This document shows, piece by piece, positions 1 to 6,727 of a DNA stretch of 21,768 bases (positions are counted from its first letter, which is position 1; each line of letters starts with the position of its first letter). A program made the translations under genes and the position numbers. The notes beneath the pieces were generated by a model. It was not told the origin of the DNA. It saw only the letters and a program-made list of their open reading frames with translations, and did not search any database. This DNA is from a virus. The stretch is taken from IMG/VR virus record IMGVR_UViG_3300025592_000080, positions 1-21,768 of that record, one strand, 5' to 3'.

Positions 1-83
1 TAGCAATGGATGCTGTAGAACGTGGTTATAATGTATCTGCTAGGGTACATTGTTATCTATTTGGTAATCAGATAGGTACATAA
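1..83 (+). CDS. queE: QueE (7-carboxy-7-deazaguanine synthase), C-terminal fragment
   Basis: Only the last 26 codons are present, read in frame from position 3 and ending at TAA 81-83. The tail contains RVHCYLFGNQIGT, which resembles the end of Bacillus-type QueE (about RVLPQLHTLIWGNKRGV). QueE is a radical SAM enzyme that contracts the 6-carboxytetrahydropterin ring to 7-carboxy-7-deazaguanine, the step between QueD and QueC. Its radical SAM cysteine motif lies upstream of the window and cannot be checked. The presence of folE, queD and queC downstream makes the assignment much more likely, since these four make preQ0. The match is short, so certainty rests on tail similarity plus context. 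Confidence 0.7.
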   Translation, partial: AMDAVERGYNVSARVHCYLFGNQIGT

Positions 84-99
84 TAAATGAAAATAAACC

Positions 100-128
100 T
101 TGACATTAAGGTTACATTCATGTATAAT
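100..128 (+). promoter_or_regulatory. Sigma-70-type promoter P1
   Basis: TTGACA at 100-105 and TATAAT at 123-128 with a 17-bp spacer. The downstream leader has the AAGTTAATTAATTGAGAAGG form shared with the promoters at 11564 and 11992. It drives the gene at 167. Confidence 0.85.
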
Positions 129-166
129 ATGGGGTATAAGTTAATTAATTGAGAAGGAGATGTGTC

Positions 167-466
167 ATGCAAACTGTTAAACCGATTAGTCCTAGAAATC
201 AAGAATACTGTGAAAAACAAAGAAAGCGTATGGAGAGGTTATCTGATCCCAGAAAACCATTCGAATATTATAAAGATCAGCAAGAGTTCGAGATAAGCCT
301 TATACTAGATACCGCATTAGATAAGGCAATAGAAGAGAACGATATTCAATATATCATAAAACATAAGGAGCGAGAAGCTGCTGAAAAACAAGCAGAGAGC
401 TTAGAGTTTCTGGCAGCTTCGTTATATGATATTAGTCTTAATTATGAACGTAGTAATTCTGAATAA
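167..466 (+). CDS. Small charged coiled-coil-like protein of unknown function
   Basis: A 99-residue protein. ATG 167 is chosen because GAAGGAGA (153-160) sits 6 bases upstream. An in-frame TTG at 149 would place the ribosome site inside the gene. The protein is highly charged, with long Lys/Glu-rich helical stretches (about residues 15-30 and 60-85), so a helical or coiled-coil protein is likely. No cysteine motif, signal peptide or membrane segment is evident. It is the first gene after promoter P1, between queE and the nuclease-like gene, which suggests an early accessory protein. I do not recognise the family. Confidence 0.75.
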   Translation: MQTVKPISPRNQEYCEKQRKRMERLSDPRKPFEYYKDQQEFEISLILDTALDKAIEENDIQYIIKHKEREAAEKQAESLEFLAASLYDISLNYERSNSE

Positions 467-503
467 TTGTAATATATTTAAATAATTAACTAAGGAGGCT
501 AAA

Positions 504-1151
504 ATGGCCACGACGGACGAGTATGTAAAATATGACATTCGATTCTTTGAAGAGTATATACACCGCTTAGACTTTAACAAAGCAGACATGAACGGCTTGC
601 GTAAAGCAGTTGAAATGGGATTGATACAACGAGATAGACTTGTTGAGCTTGCTATTAGTAAAATTGGTAAAATTTCTATGGATAGCACTGATGGTCAAGA
701 TTTAGCAGATACTACAGATGTAAAATCAGTTGTAAGTAATATACGAAACAATGATACATATCGAGGCTGTTGGACACACAGTTTTCTAGTACGCAAAATT
801 GCAAATAAAAACGGCCCTTTGCGAGTAGTTGCATATAACACAATATTAGACAAATTCCACTATTTCTTTATTCCTAAAGAAGCATATAGTCATTGTAAGG
901 TAGTAGAAATTGTTGTAGAAAATTTTCGTGGTATATACGACTACGAGCCAACATTCACTGGTAATCCTAAAAAACATCTTAAGTGGTGGCAGTACGAAGT
1001 ACACTCTTTTGAAGAAATGTGTTCTACTCAACCAGGTCAAGTTGGTATACGCTGTAATAACCCACAATTAATTGAATTAACGGAAACTAAAGTGGATACA
1101 CCTTACATAAAAGCTAAGACAGTATCAGCATCAGCAGTAACATTCGAGTAA
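504..1151 (+). CDS. Possible PD-(D/E)XK restriction-like nuclease
   Basis: A 215-residue protein with a good ribosome site (AAGGAGG, about 492-498) before ATG 504. Residues 60-76 contain an acidic cluster ending in D72-V-K74, preceded by D60, D63, D66 and D70. This fits the D...(D/E)-x-K active site of PD-(D/E)XK endonucleases. It is followed by alternating beta-like segments (LRVVAYN, FHYFFIPKEAY), as is common in type II restriction enzymes of this fold. A second conserved-looking part is KWWQYEVHSFEEMC near residues 160-173. The fold call is inference from a short motif. It sits inside a 7-deazaguanine DNA-modification region, directly before a ParB-like gene, so a nuclease acting on unmodified DNA is plausible. 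It could equally be an unrelated phage protein. Confidence 0.45.
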   Translation: MATTDEYVKYDIRFFEEYIHRLDFNKADMNGLRKAVEMGLIQRDRLVELAISKIGKISMDSTDGQDLADTTDVKSVVSNIRNNDTYRGCWTHSFLVRKIANKNGPLRVVAYNTILDKFHYFFIPKEAYSHCKVVEIVVENFRGIYDYEPTFTGNPKKHLKWWQYEVHSFEEMCSTQPGQVGIRCNNPQLIELTETKVDTPYIKAKTVSASAVTFE

Positions 1152-1158
1152 TAACCAC

Positions 1159-1187
1159 TTGACAAAGTAGTATAATTAGTGTATAAT
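1159..1187 (+). promoter_or_regulatory. Sigma-70-type promoter P2
   Basis: TTGACA 1159-1164, 17-bp spacer, TATAAT 1182-1187. Nearly identical to P3 (2533-2561): both read ACTTGACAAAGTAGTATAA and continue to GTGTATAATACATAGTATA. It drives the ParB-like gene through an unusually long leader. Confidence 0.85.
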
Positions 1188-1323
1188 ACATAGTATAGAA
1201 AGTTAGAAATGTCTACCCCTGAAGAGATCGTAAAGTTGTCTTAAAGGAAAACGCTGTTAGTTACCCCCGCGGCCTGCAGTGAGCATAGAAACATCAGTGG
1301 GCTTATTATATATCGAGAAAAAT
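1188..1323 (+). other. Long, GC-richer leader with a short ORF before the ParB-like gene
   Basis: About 130 transcribed bases lie between P2 and the chosen start at 1324. They contain an 11-codon ORF at 1209-1244 (MSTPEEIVKLS, stop TAA). Its sequence continues sensibly in the -1 frame as LKENAVSYPRGLQ before a stop. The stretch 1251-1300 is clearly GC-richer than its surroundings, with CCCCGCGG and CTGCAG. I cannot match it to a riboswitch. It may be a gene remnant, a leader peptide or a structured 5' region. Confidence 0.35.
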
Positions 1324-2520
1324 ATGTCATTAAATAACTTATCAATTGATAAAAAGAAAATTCAAGCACGTCCAGTTCCTAAATACCTACAAGAACTGTC
1401 TAAGAGTACTGTAACAGTTAAACTGATCCCACTCAATAAGATCTATCATATGGGGAATCCTGATATTTCCCCTGAAAGAGTTCAAGGTGAAGAGTTCAAA
1501 CGCGTAAGACAATTTCGTGATCCTTGTTATGTAGATAAAAATTCAAAAGTATTATATGAGTCTTTATCGCTTGGTTGGGATTATGATCAGGATCCACTAA
1601 TTTCAGTGGATCACCCAAACCTCTCTGATTCTGCTATAATTGGATGTGGTGCCAATAGAATTAAACAAATTAGCAATCTAATCGATGCAGGTATGTGGTA
1701 TGAGCATGCCTTAATACCTGTCTGGGTTATAGATCCAATCGATGAATTAGCTTATGATAAGATAGGCACATATGAACGCGCGATCGGAGAATCCTTAATG
1801 ACTCCAGCGGATGCGATAAAAATGGCACGTGAAGCCTTAGCATCTGGTTACCTTGAAAAGACTGAAGCAGAAGTAGTAAAGTATCTTGGTGAAATCCGAA
1901 AAGGTAAGCACAAGGTAACTTACGTTAGATGGGCTAAACGTGTTTTGTTTGATGTTACAAAGCAGCAAACAGGATGGAGAACTTGGATAGAGGATACTAA
2001 AGCTTGCCACGCAAAGAAGGGTGGGAATTTAAGTGTCAATTCTAATATCCATTTGTTAAATGCAGCAAATATTCGTCATCAGTTTACGAGTGGTATTACG
2101 TCTGGTAATCTTCATATGAATCAAGGTAATATCGATTTTGCAAAAGGACTGGGAGCTGCGTATAAAATAATTTGTGATCATATGGATAATACAGGAGATT
2201 TTACGTTAAAAATGTACCTAACGTCATTTGTCCCAAAACCACTTACTAATCCTCAAGAGTTTTATGATCAACGAAAACTCATATCTTTAAATTATGAAAT
2301 ACACATAGCTGCATTTATACGAAGACTGTCATTACTTGATGTCGGATTATACGGCGTTACATTAGAAGAAGCTATAAGACGCAGAACAGAATCTTTCCCT
2401 ATAGTGTTTCACGGCTTTATTCCTCAAGTGGTTGAAACAGCTGTAACGGGTACTAGATCACCTAAAGGGAAAAAATACTTTGTCGATGCCATGGGTAATA
2501 AACTTGATACTTCATTTTAA
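1324..2520 (+). CDS. ParB/sulfiredoxin-fold-like protein, possible partner of DpdA
   Basis: A 398-residue protein. ATG 1324 has a weak GAG-containing ribosome site. A GTG at 1279 would add 15 residues but has no ribosome site. The N-terminal third has the layout of a ParB N-terminal domain: VTVKLIPLNKIY (about 30-41), then a segment ending in the IIGCGANRIKQI box (106-117), which resembles the G-x-(H/N)-R box, then IPVWVID (131-137). A central region (about 165-205) could be helix-turn-helix-like. The C-terminal half is unassigned. Its own promoter P2 precedes it, and promoter P3 with folE and dpdA follow. In bacterial dpd islands a ParB/DndB-like protein, DpdB, works with DpdA, so a similar accessory role is an inference worth testing. 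A regulator is also possible. Confidence 0.5.
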   Translation: MSLNNLSIDKKKIQARPVPKYLQELSKSTVTVKLIPLNKIYHMGNPDISPERVQGEEFKRVRQFRDPCYVDKNSKVLYESLSLGWDYDQDPLISVDHPNLSDSAIIGCGANRIKQISNLIDAGMWYEHALIPVWVIDPIDELAYDKIGTYERAIGESLMTPADAIKMAREALASGYLEKTEAEVVKYLGEIRKGKHKVTYVRWAKRVLFDVTKQQTGWRTWIEDTKACHAKKGGNLSVNSNIHLLNAANIRHQFTSGITSGNLHMNQGNIDFAKGLGAAYKIICDHMDNTGDFTLKMYLTSFVPKPLTNPQEFYDQRKLISLNYEIHIAAFIRRLSLLDVGLYGVTLEEAIRRRTESFPIVFHGFIPQVVETAVTGTRSPKGKKYFVDAMGNKLDTSF

Positions 2521-2532
2521 GAGAATAATCAC

Positions 2533-2561
2533 TTGACAAAGTAGTATAAGTAGTGTATAAT
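2533..2561 (+). promoter_or_regulatory. Sigma-70-type promoter P3
   Basis: TTGACA 2533-2538, 17-bp spacer, TATAAT 2556-2561. Same family as P2, P4 and P14. It drives folE, dpdA and the phosphoribosyltransferase gene. Confidence 0.85.
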
Positions 2562-2590
2562 ACATAGTATATAACATCAACGAGGTGGCT

Positions 2591-2617
2591 ATGTGTTATA
2601 CCTACACCTATATATAA
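2591..2617 (+). CDS. Possible 8-residue leader peptide before folE
   Basis: ATG 2591 opens MCYTYTYI followed by TAA, with a strong ribosome site GAGGTGG (2582-2588) just upstream. It lies in the untranslated leader between P3 and folE. The peptide is tyrosine-rich, and its first codons resemble the start of dpdA (MSYTYIM). It may be a regulatory leader peptide, a small duplication or chance. Confidence 0.3.
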   Translation: MCYTYTYI

Positions 2618-2638
2618 TCTCAAGTAAAGGAGAGAACA

Positions 2639-3319
2639 ATGAGTTTTAATAAAGTCAAAACGGATCCAGATCTGGGTCTTCAAATACATCAACACTTACT
2701 AGAAGTAGGAGTTGAAACACCAACAATAGAACAAGCATTATCAGTATCACCTAAGACCAAGATAAAGATTATCGAAGAGCATTTCGAGCATATCTGGAAA
2801 ACATTAGGTATGGATCTATCAGATGATTCATTAGCAGAAACACCAAAGAGAATGGCTAAGATGTGGGTTAATGAAACCATGTGGGGTCTTGAACCAGAGA
2901 ACTTTCCTAAATGTACAGCTGTACAGAATAAGATGCATTATGATGCAATGGTTATCGAAAAGGATGTTACTGTAATGTCACAATGTGAACATCATGGAGT
3001 AGTTATTGATGGTGTAGCACATATAGCATATATACCTAATAAGAAGGTATTAGGACTGTCTAAGTTAAATCGTGTAACAGAGTACTTCTCTAAGCGCCCA
3101 CAGATACAAGAACGTTTAACAGTACAGATTGCGGAAGCACTCAAGTTTATCTTAGAAACAGACGATGTAGCTGTTATAGTAGATGCTAGGCATTATTGTG
3201 TTAAATCACGTGGTGTTGAGGATATGCTGTCATCTACTACAACATCACACATGGGCGGGGCATTTAGAGATTTCTCTGAACCTAGAGCGGAGTTTCTTCA
3301 GTTAATTAATAAGAGGTAG
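2639..3319 (+). CDS. folE: GTP cyclohydrolase I
   Basis: FolE converts GTP to 7,8-dihydroneopterin triphosphate, the entry step to both folate and 7-deazaguanine synthesis. The 226-residue length fits E. coli FolE (222). The zinc ligands are visible: C116 and H119 in MSQCEHHG and C187 in ARHYCVKSRG. Other conserved stretches are AETPKRMAKMW (66-76), YIPNKKVLGLSKLNR (131-145), RPQIQERLT (153-161), and a C-terminal STTTSHMGGAF (199-209) followed by EFL. The start has AAAGGAGAG seven bases upstream. The stop is two bases from the dpdA start, so the two are translationally linked. In this context its product feeds QueD. Nothing suggests degradation. Confidence 0.95.
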   Translation: MSFNKVKTDPDLGLQIHQHLLEVGVETPTIEQALSVSPKTKIKIIEEHFEHIWKTLGMDLSDDSLAETPKRMAKMWVNETMWGLEPENFPKCTAVQNKMHYDAMVIEKDVTVMSQCEHHGVVIDGVAHIAYIPNKKVLGLSKLNRVTEYFSKRPQIQERLTVQIAEALKFILETDDVAVIVDARHYCVKSRGVEDMLSSTTTSHMGGAFRDFSEPRAEFLQLINKR

Positions 3320-3321
3320 GA

Positions 3322-4806
3322 ATGAGCTATACATACATAATGTCAGGTATCTCTATGGTTCTAAAGAATGGGGATCCTAAACTTAGAGATAATGTTAAAT
3401 ATTCTAAAATGATAGCTGATACTATTAAGAACTCTAAGGAGTTTCTTAAGTTTGAAATGATGTTTAATGCATACCATGAAGCTGGTTTAATGGGTAAGTA
3501 TCTTTCAAAATATGATTACTTTGGTGGAACATGGCATGCAGATTCTGGTGGTCTGCAAATGGTTACACAGAACAAAACTATTACAGATGAGTGGAAAGAC
3601 AAGATATATAATGTCCAATCTAAACACTCATCATATGCTATGTGTTTTGATGAGATGCCTATTTATGTTGCAGAAACAGCAGGTAATATGTCCAGACTAG
3701 ATTTATCAGGTAGACGATATATCAGGGAATGGACTAGAGATAAAGCTATACAAACAGGTAAGAATGTAAAACGTCAAATAGAGATCATTAGAAAGAACAA
3801 CTCTGATACTAAGGTGTTTATCATTTGTCAGGGTAATGAAACACAAGATTTTGTAAATTATTTTGATGATGTAGTGGACCAGTTACCACCAGATTATTAT
3901 ACATCTATAGCAGGTGTTGCATTATCAGCTGCGTGTACAGGTCTTGGAATGTTAGAATCAATTAAAATGGCCGCATCGTATAGAAAAATGAGTATACCTA
4001 AAGGAATAGGTAAAAAACTACATTTTCTAGGATATGGGTCTATTAACAGACTGCGGCCTATGATGTATCTAGAAGCATCAGGTTATCTAAATGCTGATAT
4101 TACTTTTGATTCATCAACACATGCTATGGGATGTCTTCTAGGAGAGATTAGAATAGCAGATTCTGAAGTTATTAGATCTCAAAAGTCTGCGAAATATGCG
4201 TTTGGTAATAGAAATGGTAGATCTGCTAAAACAGATTCGTTATATAAACATCTTTATGTAAAGTACAGGTCAGTATTTTCTAAATATTATCCTAATCTAA
4301 CTGAAGACGCTTATCTAGCTGTTGTAGGAATTGATCATACTACATCTAAAAGATATCGTAAACGTAGAATGGCTAAAGATACTATTAAAAAGTATAATAT
4401 TTCTATAAGGGATTCTATAGTTATTCAATTATATACCAGATTTCTAGTTGCTTTTGATTCCTATACTACATTCTCTAAAGATATGGATAAGAGATACCAT
4501 AATATTAATTCTGGTACTATCGATGATTCGACAGCACTTGCTGAACTAGTTAATTCTGGTAATATCGATGATTCGACAGCACTTGCACTCCTAGCAAAGG
4601 TTAAAACAACTGAAGAATATGATACATGGGAGAAGAAATATGAACGGTATGTCGAATCTAACCGTATTAAAGATTATGCAACATTGGATGATGCTAAAGC
4701 TGACAAACCGATTACTTTAAATAATGAGAAAACAGAAACTCCTACAACATCTCCAGCTAGAGATAAAAAGGCATATCAACCAAGCCCAGCAGTAACATTA
4801 GGATAA
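3322..4806 (+). CDS. dpdA: TGT-fold DNA transglycosylase (DpdA-type), 7-deazaguanine insertion
   Basis: A homologue of tRNA-guanine transglycosylase that in phages exchanges guanine in DNA for a 7-deazaguanine base. Visible landmarks in order: HADSGGLQ (72-79, TGT has DSGGFQ, with D74 as predicted general base), CFDEMPIY (108-115, matching FDEC..Y), AGVALSAACTGLG (197-209, matching the GG.A.GE loop), LHFLGYGS (233-240), and ITFDSSTHAMG (260-270), with D263 as predicted nucleophile. The C-terminal CxCxxC...H zinc site of tRNA-type TGT is absent, supporting a DNA-directed enzyme. The protein is 494 residues against about 375 for bacterial TGT. The extra ~110 C-terminal residues include a 15-residue tandem repeat and a Thr/Pro-rich tail. 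It sits directly after folE and before the phosphoribosyltransferase gene. Confidence 0.88.
   Translation: MSYTYIMSGISMVLKNGDPKLRDNVKYSKMIADTIKNSKEFLKFEMMFNAYHEAGLMGKYLSKYDYFGGTWHADSGGLQMVTQNKTITDEWKDKIYNVQSKHSSYAMCFDEMPIYVAETAGNMSRLDLSGRRYIREWTRDKAIQTGKNVKRQIEIIRKNNSDTKVFIICQGNETQDFVNYFDDVVDQLPPDYYTSIAGVALSAACTGLGMLESIKMAASYRKMSIPKGIGKKLHFLGYGSINRLRPMMYLEASGYLNADITFDSSTHAMGCLLGEIRIADSEVIRSQKSAKYAFGNRNGRSAKTDSLYKHLYVKYRSVFSKYYPNLTEDAYLAVVGIDHTTSKRYRKRRMAKDTIKKYNISIRDSIVIQLYTRFLVAFDSYTTFSKDMDKRYHNINSGTIDDSTALAELVNSGNIDDSTALALLAKVKTTEEYDTWEKKYERYVESNRIKDYATLDDAKADKPITLNNEKTETPTTSPARDKKAYQPSPAVTLG
4507..4586 (+). repeat. In-frame tandem repeat in the dpdA C-terminal region
   Basis: Two copies at 45-bp offset (4507-4541 and 4552-4586). 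The 21-bp cores at 4521-4541 and 4566-4586 are identical and read CGATGATTCG followed by ACAGCACTTGC. They encode NSG(T/N)IDDSTALA twice (residues 396-407 and 411-422). The sequence identity indicates a recent duplication. Confidence 0.9.
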
Positions 4807-4814
4807 GGAATATT

Positions 4815-5249
4815 ATGACAGATAAATTATATTATACTTGGGAAGAATACAATACTGATATCAAACGTATTGTAAAAGATTATAAATTTGATTCAGTAGT
4901 GGCTCTCTATAGAGGGTCATTACCAATCGCTACTCACCTTACTAATATCACAGATGCTACTATGTCTGTGATTAAGTATCAATCATACGGTAAAGATAAG
5001 AAACAATCACTTGATAATAAGACACCCCAATGGTTAGTACAAGGAATGATTAGACCTAAGAAGGTACTGATTATTGATGATATCTATGATACAGGGTCTA
5101 CTATTAGGAACTGTAAAGACTTTATAGGAGATGTAAGTTGGGATATTACCTATCTTACCCTCTTTGGTAAGAAGAATGATGACTCAGTTGAGTATCTAAG
5201 AGAGAATGAAGGAAGATGGGTTGTCTTTCCTTGGGAAACTATTACTTGA
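4815..5249 (+). CDS. Gpt-like guanine/xanthine phosphoribosyltransferase
   Basis: Type I phosphoribosyltransferases join a purine base to PRPP. The 144-residue protein has the PRPP loop VLIIDDIYDTGST (84-96) and the upstream LYRGSLP loop (31-37). Its layout resembles E. coli Gpt (152 residues): an N-terminal YTWEEY (Gpt VTWDML), KYQSYGKDK (Gpt SSYDHDN), and a C-terminal RWVVFPWE (134-141). This last corresponds to TWIEQPWD in Gpt, whose Trp-Ile packs on the guanine ring. It follows dpdA by eight bases, in the same transcript. Since DpdA releases free guanine, a guanine salvage role is likely but inferred. The promoter for queD begins inside its stop codon. Confidence 0.75.
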   Translation: MTDKLYYTWEEYNTDIKRIVKDYKFDSVVALYRGSLPIATHLTNITDATMSVIKYQSYGKDKKQSLDNKTPQWLVQGMIRPKKVLIIDDIYDTGSTIRNCKDFIGDVSWDITYLTLFGKKNDDSVEYLRENEGRWVVFPWETIT

Positions 5250-5274
5250 CATTCTCTCGTAAGTAGTGTATAAT
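5246..5274 (+). promoter_or_regulatory. Sigma-70-type promoter P4
   Basis: TTGACA 5246-5251 overlaps the stop codon (TGA 5247-5249) of the phosphoribosyltransferase gene. A 17-bp spacer is followed by TATAAT 5269-5274. It drives queD and queC. Confidence 0.85.
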
Positions 5275-5306
5275 ACATGGTATATAATTAATAAGAGGTA
5301 AGTAAG

Positions 5307-5873
5307 ATGGGTAAGTGGGTAATTGATAAAACTATTGAGTTCTGTTACGGACATAGGGTTTGGACACAGGTTCTTAATGGTGAGTATTCGGATGATTTAC
5401 AATGTGCGTGCAGGCATCTACATGGTCATGAAGGTAAGATACAGGTACACCTAACAGGTGATGGACTAGACCCAACTGGTATGGTCACTGACTTTAGACA
5501 CTTAGAATGGCTTAAGAAGTGGATTAATACTAATGTAGATCATCAATTTATATTAGATATTAACGATCCACTATATGATCAGTTATTAACTTCTAATCTA
5601 GGTCATTTAGGTATTCATTCACTTTATGAAGTATTTGTACCAGGAACTGAGCATTTAACTGGATGGAAAATTAATCTTAAAGATACTAAGCCAGGTACAC
5701 CTGAATATGAGTACAAAGAGGGATTCTTTATTGTTGATTTTGTACCAACATCAGAGAATTTATCTAAATGGATAGCTGAGTTAGTACAAGTTAAAATGAA
5801 ACCTCTTAATGTAACAGTAGATTCCATTGAATGGTGGGAAACACCTAAATCACGGAGTATCTACTATGTCTAA
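5307..5873 (+). CDS. queD: 6-carboxy-5,6,7,8-tetrahydropterin synthase
   Basis: QueD turns dihydroneopterin triphosphate into 6-carboxytetrahydropterin. The zinc histidines are H16 (FCYGHRVW, 12-19), H39 and H41 (CRHLHGHEG, 35-43). C35 matches the catalytic cysteine of the CxxxHxH motif. D78-H79 (VDHQFIL, 77-83) matches the catalytic Asp/His pair, and PTSENLSKWI (147-156) carries the pterin-anchoring Glu E150. The length of 188 residues exceeds E. coli QueD (121) because of an insertion around residues 95-140, as seen in several longer family members. The ribosome site is AGAGG. The gene overlaps queC by eight bases, which fits coupled translation of successive pathway steps. Confidence 0.93.
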   Translation: MGKWVIDKTIEFCYGHRVWTQVLNGEYSDDLQCACRHLHGHEGKIQVHLTGDGLDPTGMVTDFRHLEWLKKWINTNVDHQFILDINDPLYDQLLTSNLGHLGIHSLYEVFVPGTEHLTGWKINLKDTKPGTPEYEYKEGFFIVDFVPTSENLSKWIAELVQVKMKPLNVTVDSIEWWETPKSRSIYYV

Positions 5874-6648
5874 TATCATTACCAAATCTAAAGAAACTGT
5901 AAAAGGTAAATCTGTATTACTATTTTCTGGTGGAATGGATTCAATAATGTTTGATAAGCTATTAAATCCTGATGTATTATTATATATCCCATCAGGTTCA
6001 GCTTATGAAGAAATAGAAACAGAAAAAGTTCATGAGTTAGCTAACTCAGGTTGGATTGATTGGAACAAGTTAGTGATATTAGATGAAGTTTTAAATCTAA
6101 AAGCTTTCGAAAGAGATGATATGATTGTACCTAATAGAAATGCTTATCTTGTACTGTTAGCATCTCATTATGGTGAAAAGATTTATCTTGGATCTGTATA
6201 TGGAGATAGATCATTTGATAAAGATAGAACTTTTTATGGATTTATGGAGAATTTACTTAATCATATATGGCAAGCACAACATTGGACAGAAACACGTCGA
6301 TTTACTGTAGAATCCCCCTATAAAGATGTTACTAAGACTGAGTTAGTTGATGAATATATTAAAGCAGGAGGCTATGTAGAAGCACTAATGGATTCATATT
6401 CGTGCTATTCTGGTGACCCACAACCTTGTGGTATATGCAAACCTTGTTTCAGAAAAGCTGTATCTTTAATCAATAATAAGATCTACATTCCTGAAGATTA
6501 TTATAGAGCTAATCCGTTTACAGCAGAATGGTTAGTAGATGTACTACCAGAAATGAAAAAAGGTACATACAGAGGTAAAGAGGATAAAGAGACCTTAGAT
6601 GCTATTAATGAGCAACAATGGCTCTCTGTATGTGATGCATTAGATTGA
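5866..6648 (+). CDS. queC: 7-cyano-7-deazaguanine (preQ0) synthase
   Basis: QueC is an ATP-dependent PP-loop ligase converting 7-carboxy-7-deazaguanine to preQ0. The ATP-binding loop LLFSGGMDS is at residues 18-26. The C-terminal zinc knuckle has C180, C188, C191 and C194 (SCYSGDPQPCGICKPC). Conserved VPNRNAYLVLLA (88-99) matches the V.NRN...L..A stretch of the family. ATG 5866 is chosen because it gives a normal distance to the PP-loop and an 8-base overlap with queD. The upstream ATG at 5827 would add 13 atypical residues. At 260 residues it is slightly longer than E. coli QueC (231). There is no fused amidotransferase domain, unlike Gat-QueC of phage 9g. Confidence 0.94.
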   Translation: MSNIITKSKETVKGKSVLLFSGGMDSIMFDKLLNPDVLLYIPSGSAYEEIETEKVHELANSGWIDWNKLVILDEVLNLKAFERDDMIVPNRNAYLVLLASHYGEKIYLGSVYGDRSFDKDRTFYGFMENLLNHIWQAQHWTETRRFTVESPYKDVTKTELVDEYIKAGGYVEALMDSYSCYSGDPQPCGICKPCFRKAVSLINNKIYIPEDYYRANPFTAEWLVDVLPEMKKGTYRGKEDKETLDAINEQQWLSVCDALD

Positions 6649-6667
6649 AAATAAATGAAATGAGTTC

Positions 6668-6696
6668 TTGACATTTAGGTTAGAATTTGTTATAAT
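6668..6696 (+). promoter_or_regulatory. Sigma-70-type promoter P5
   Basis: TTGACA 6668-6673, 17-bp spacer, TATAAT 6691-6696. It is preceded by the recurrent AAAATAAATGAAATGAGTT and followed by the recurrent GTATATGAAAGTTAGTTAG. Confidence 0.85.
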
Positions 6697-6727
6697 GTAT
6701 ATGAAAGTTAGTTAGTTAGGCCTCAAA

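Noticed and set aside
149-166. Upstream TTG start for the gene at 167
   Set aside because: The ribosome site GAAGGAGA would fall inside the gene, and ATG 167 is correctly spaced from it.
1279-1323. GTG start extending the ParB-like protein by 15 residues
   Set aside because: There is no ribosome site before GTG, while ATG 1324 has a GAG at proper distance. The extension cannot be fully excluded.
1194-1323. preQ1 riboswitch in the leaders of the deazaguanine genes
   Set aside because: I looked for the compact preQ1-I pattern and found no matching stem plus A-rich tail in the leaders before 1324, 2639 or 5307.
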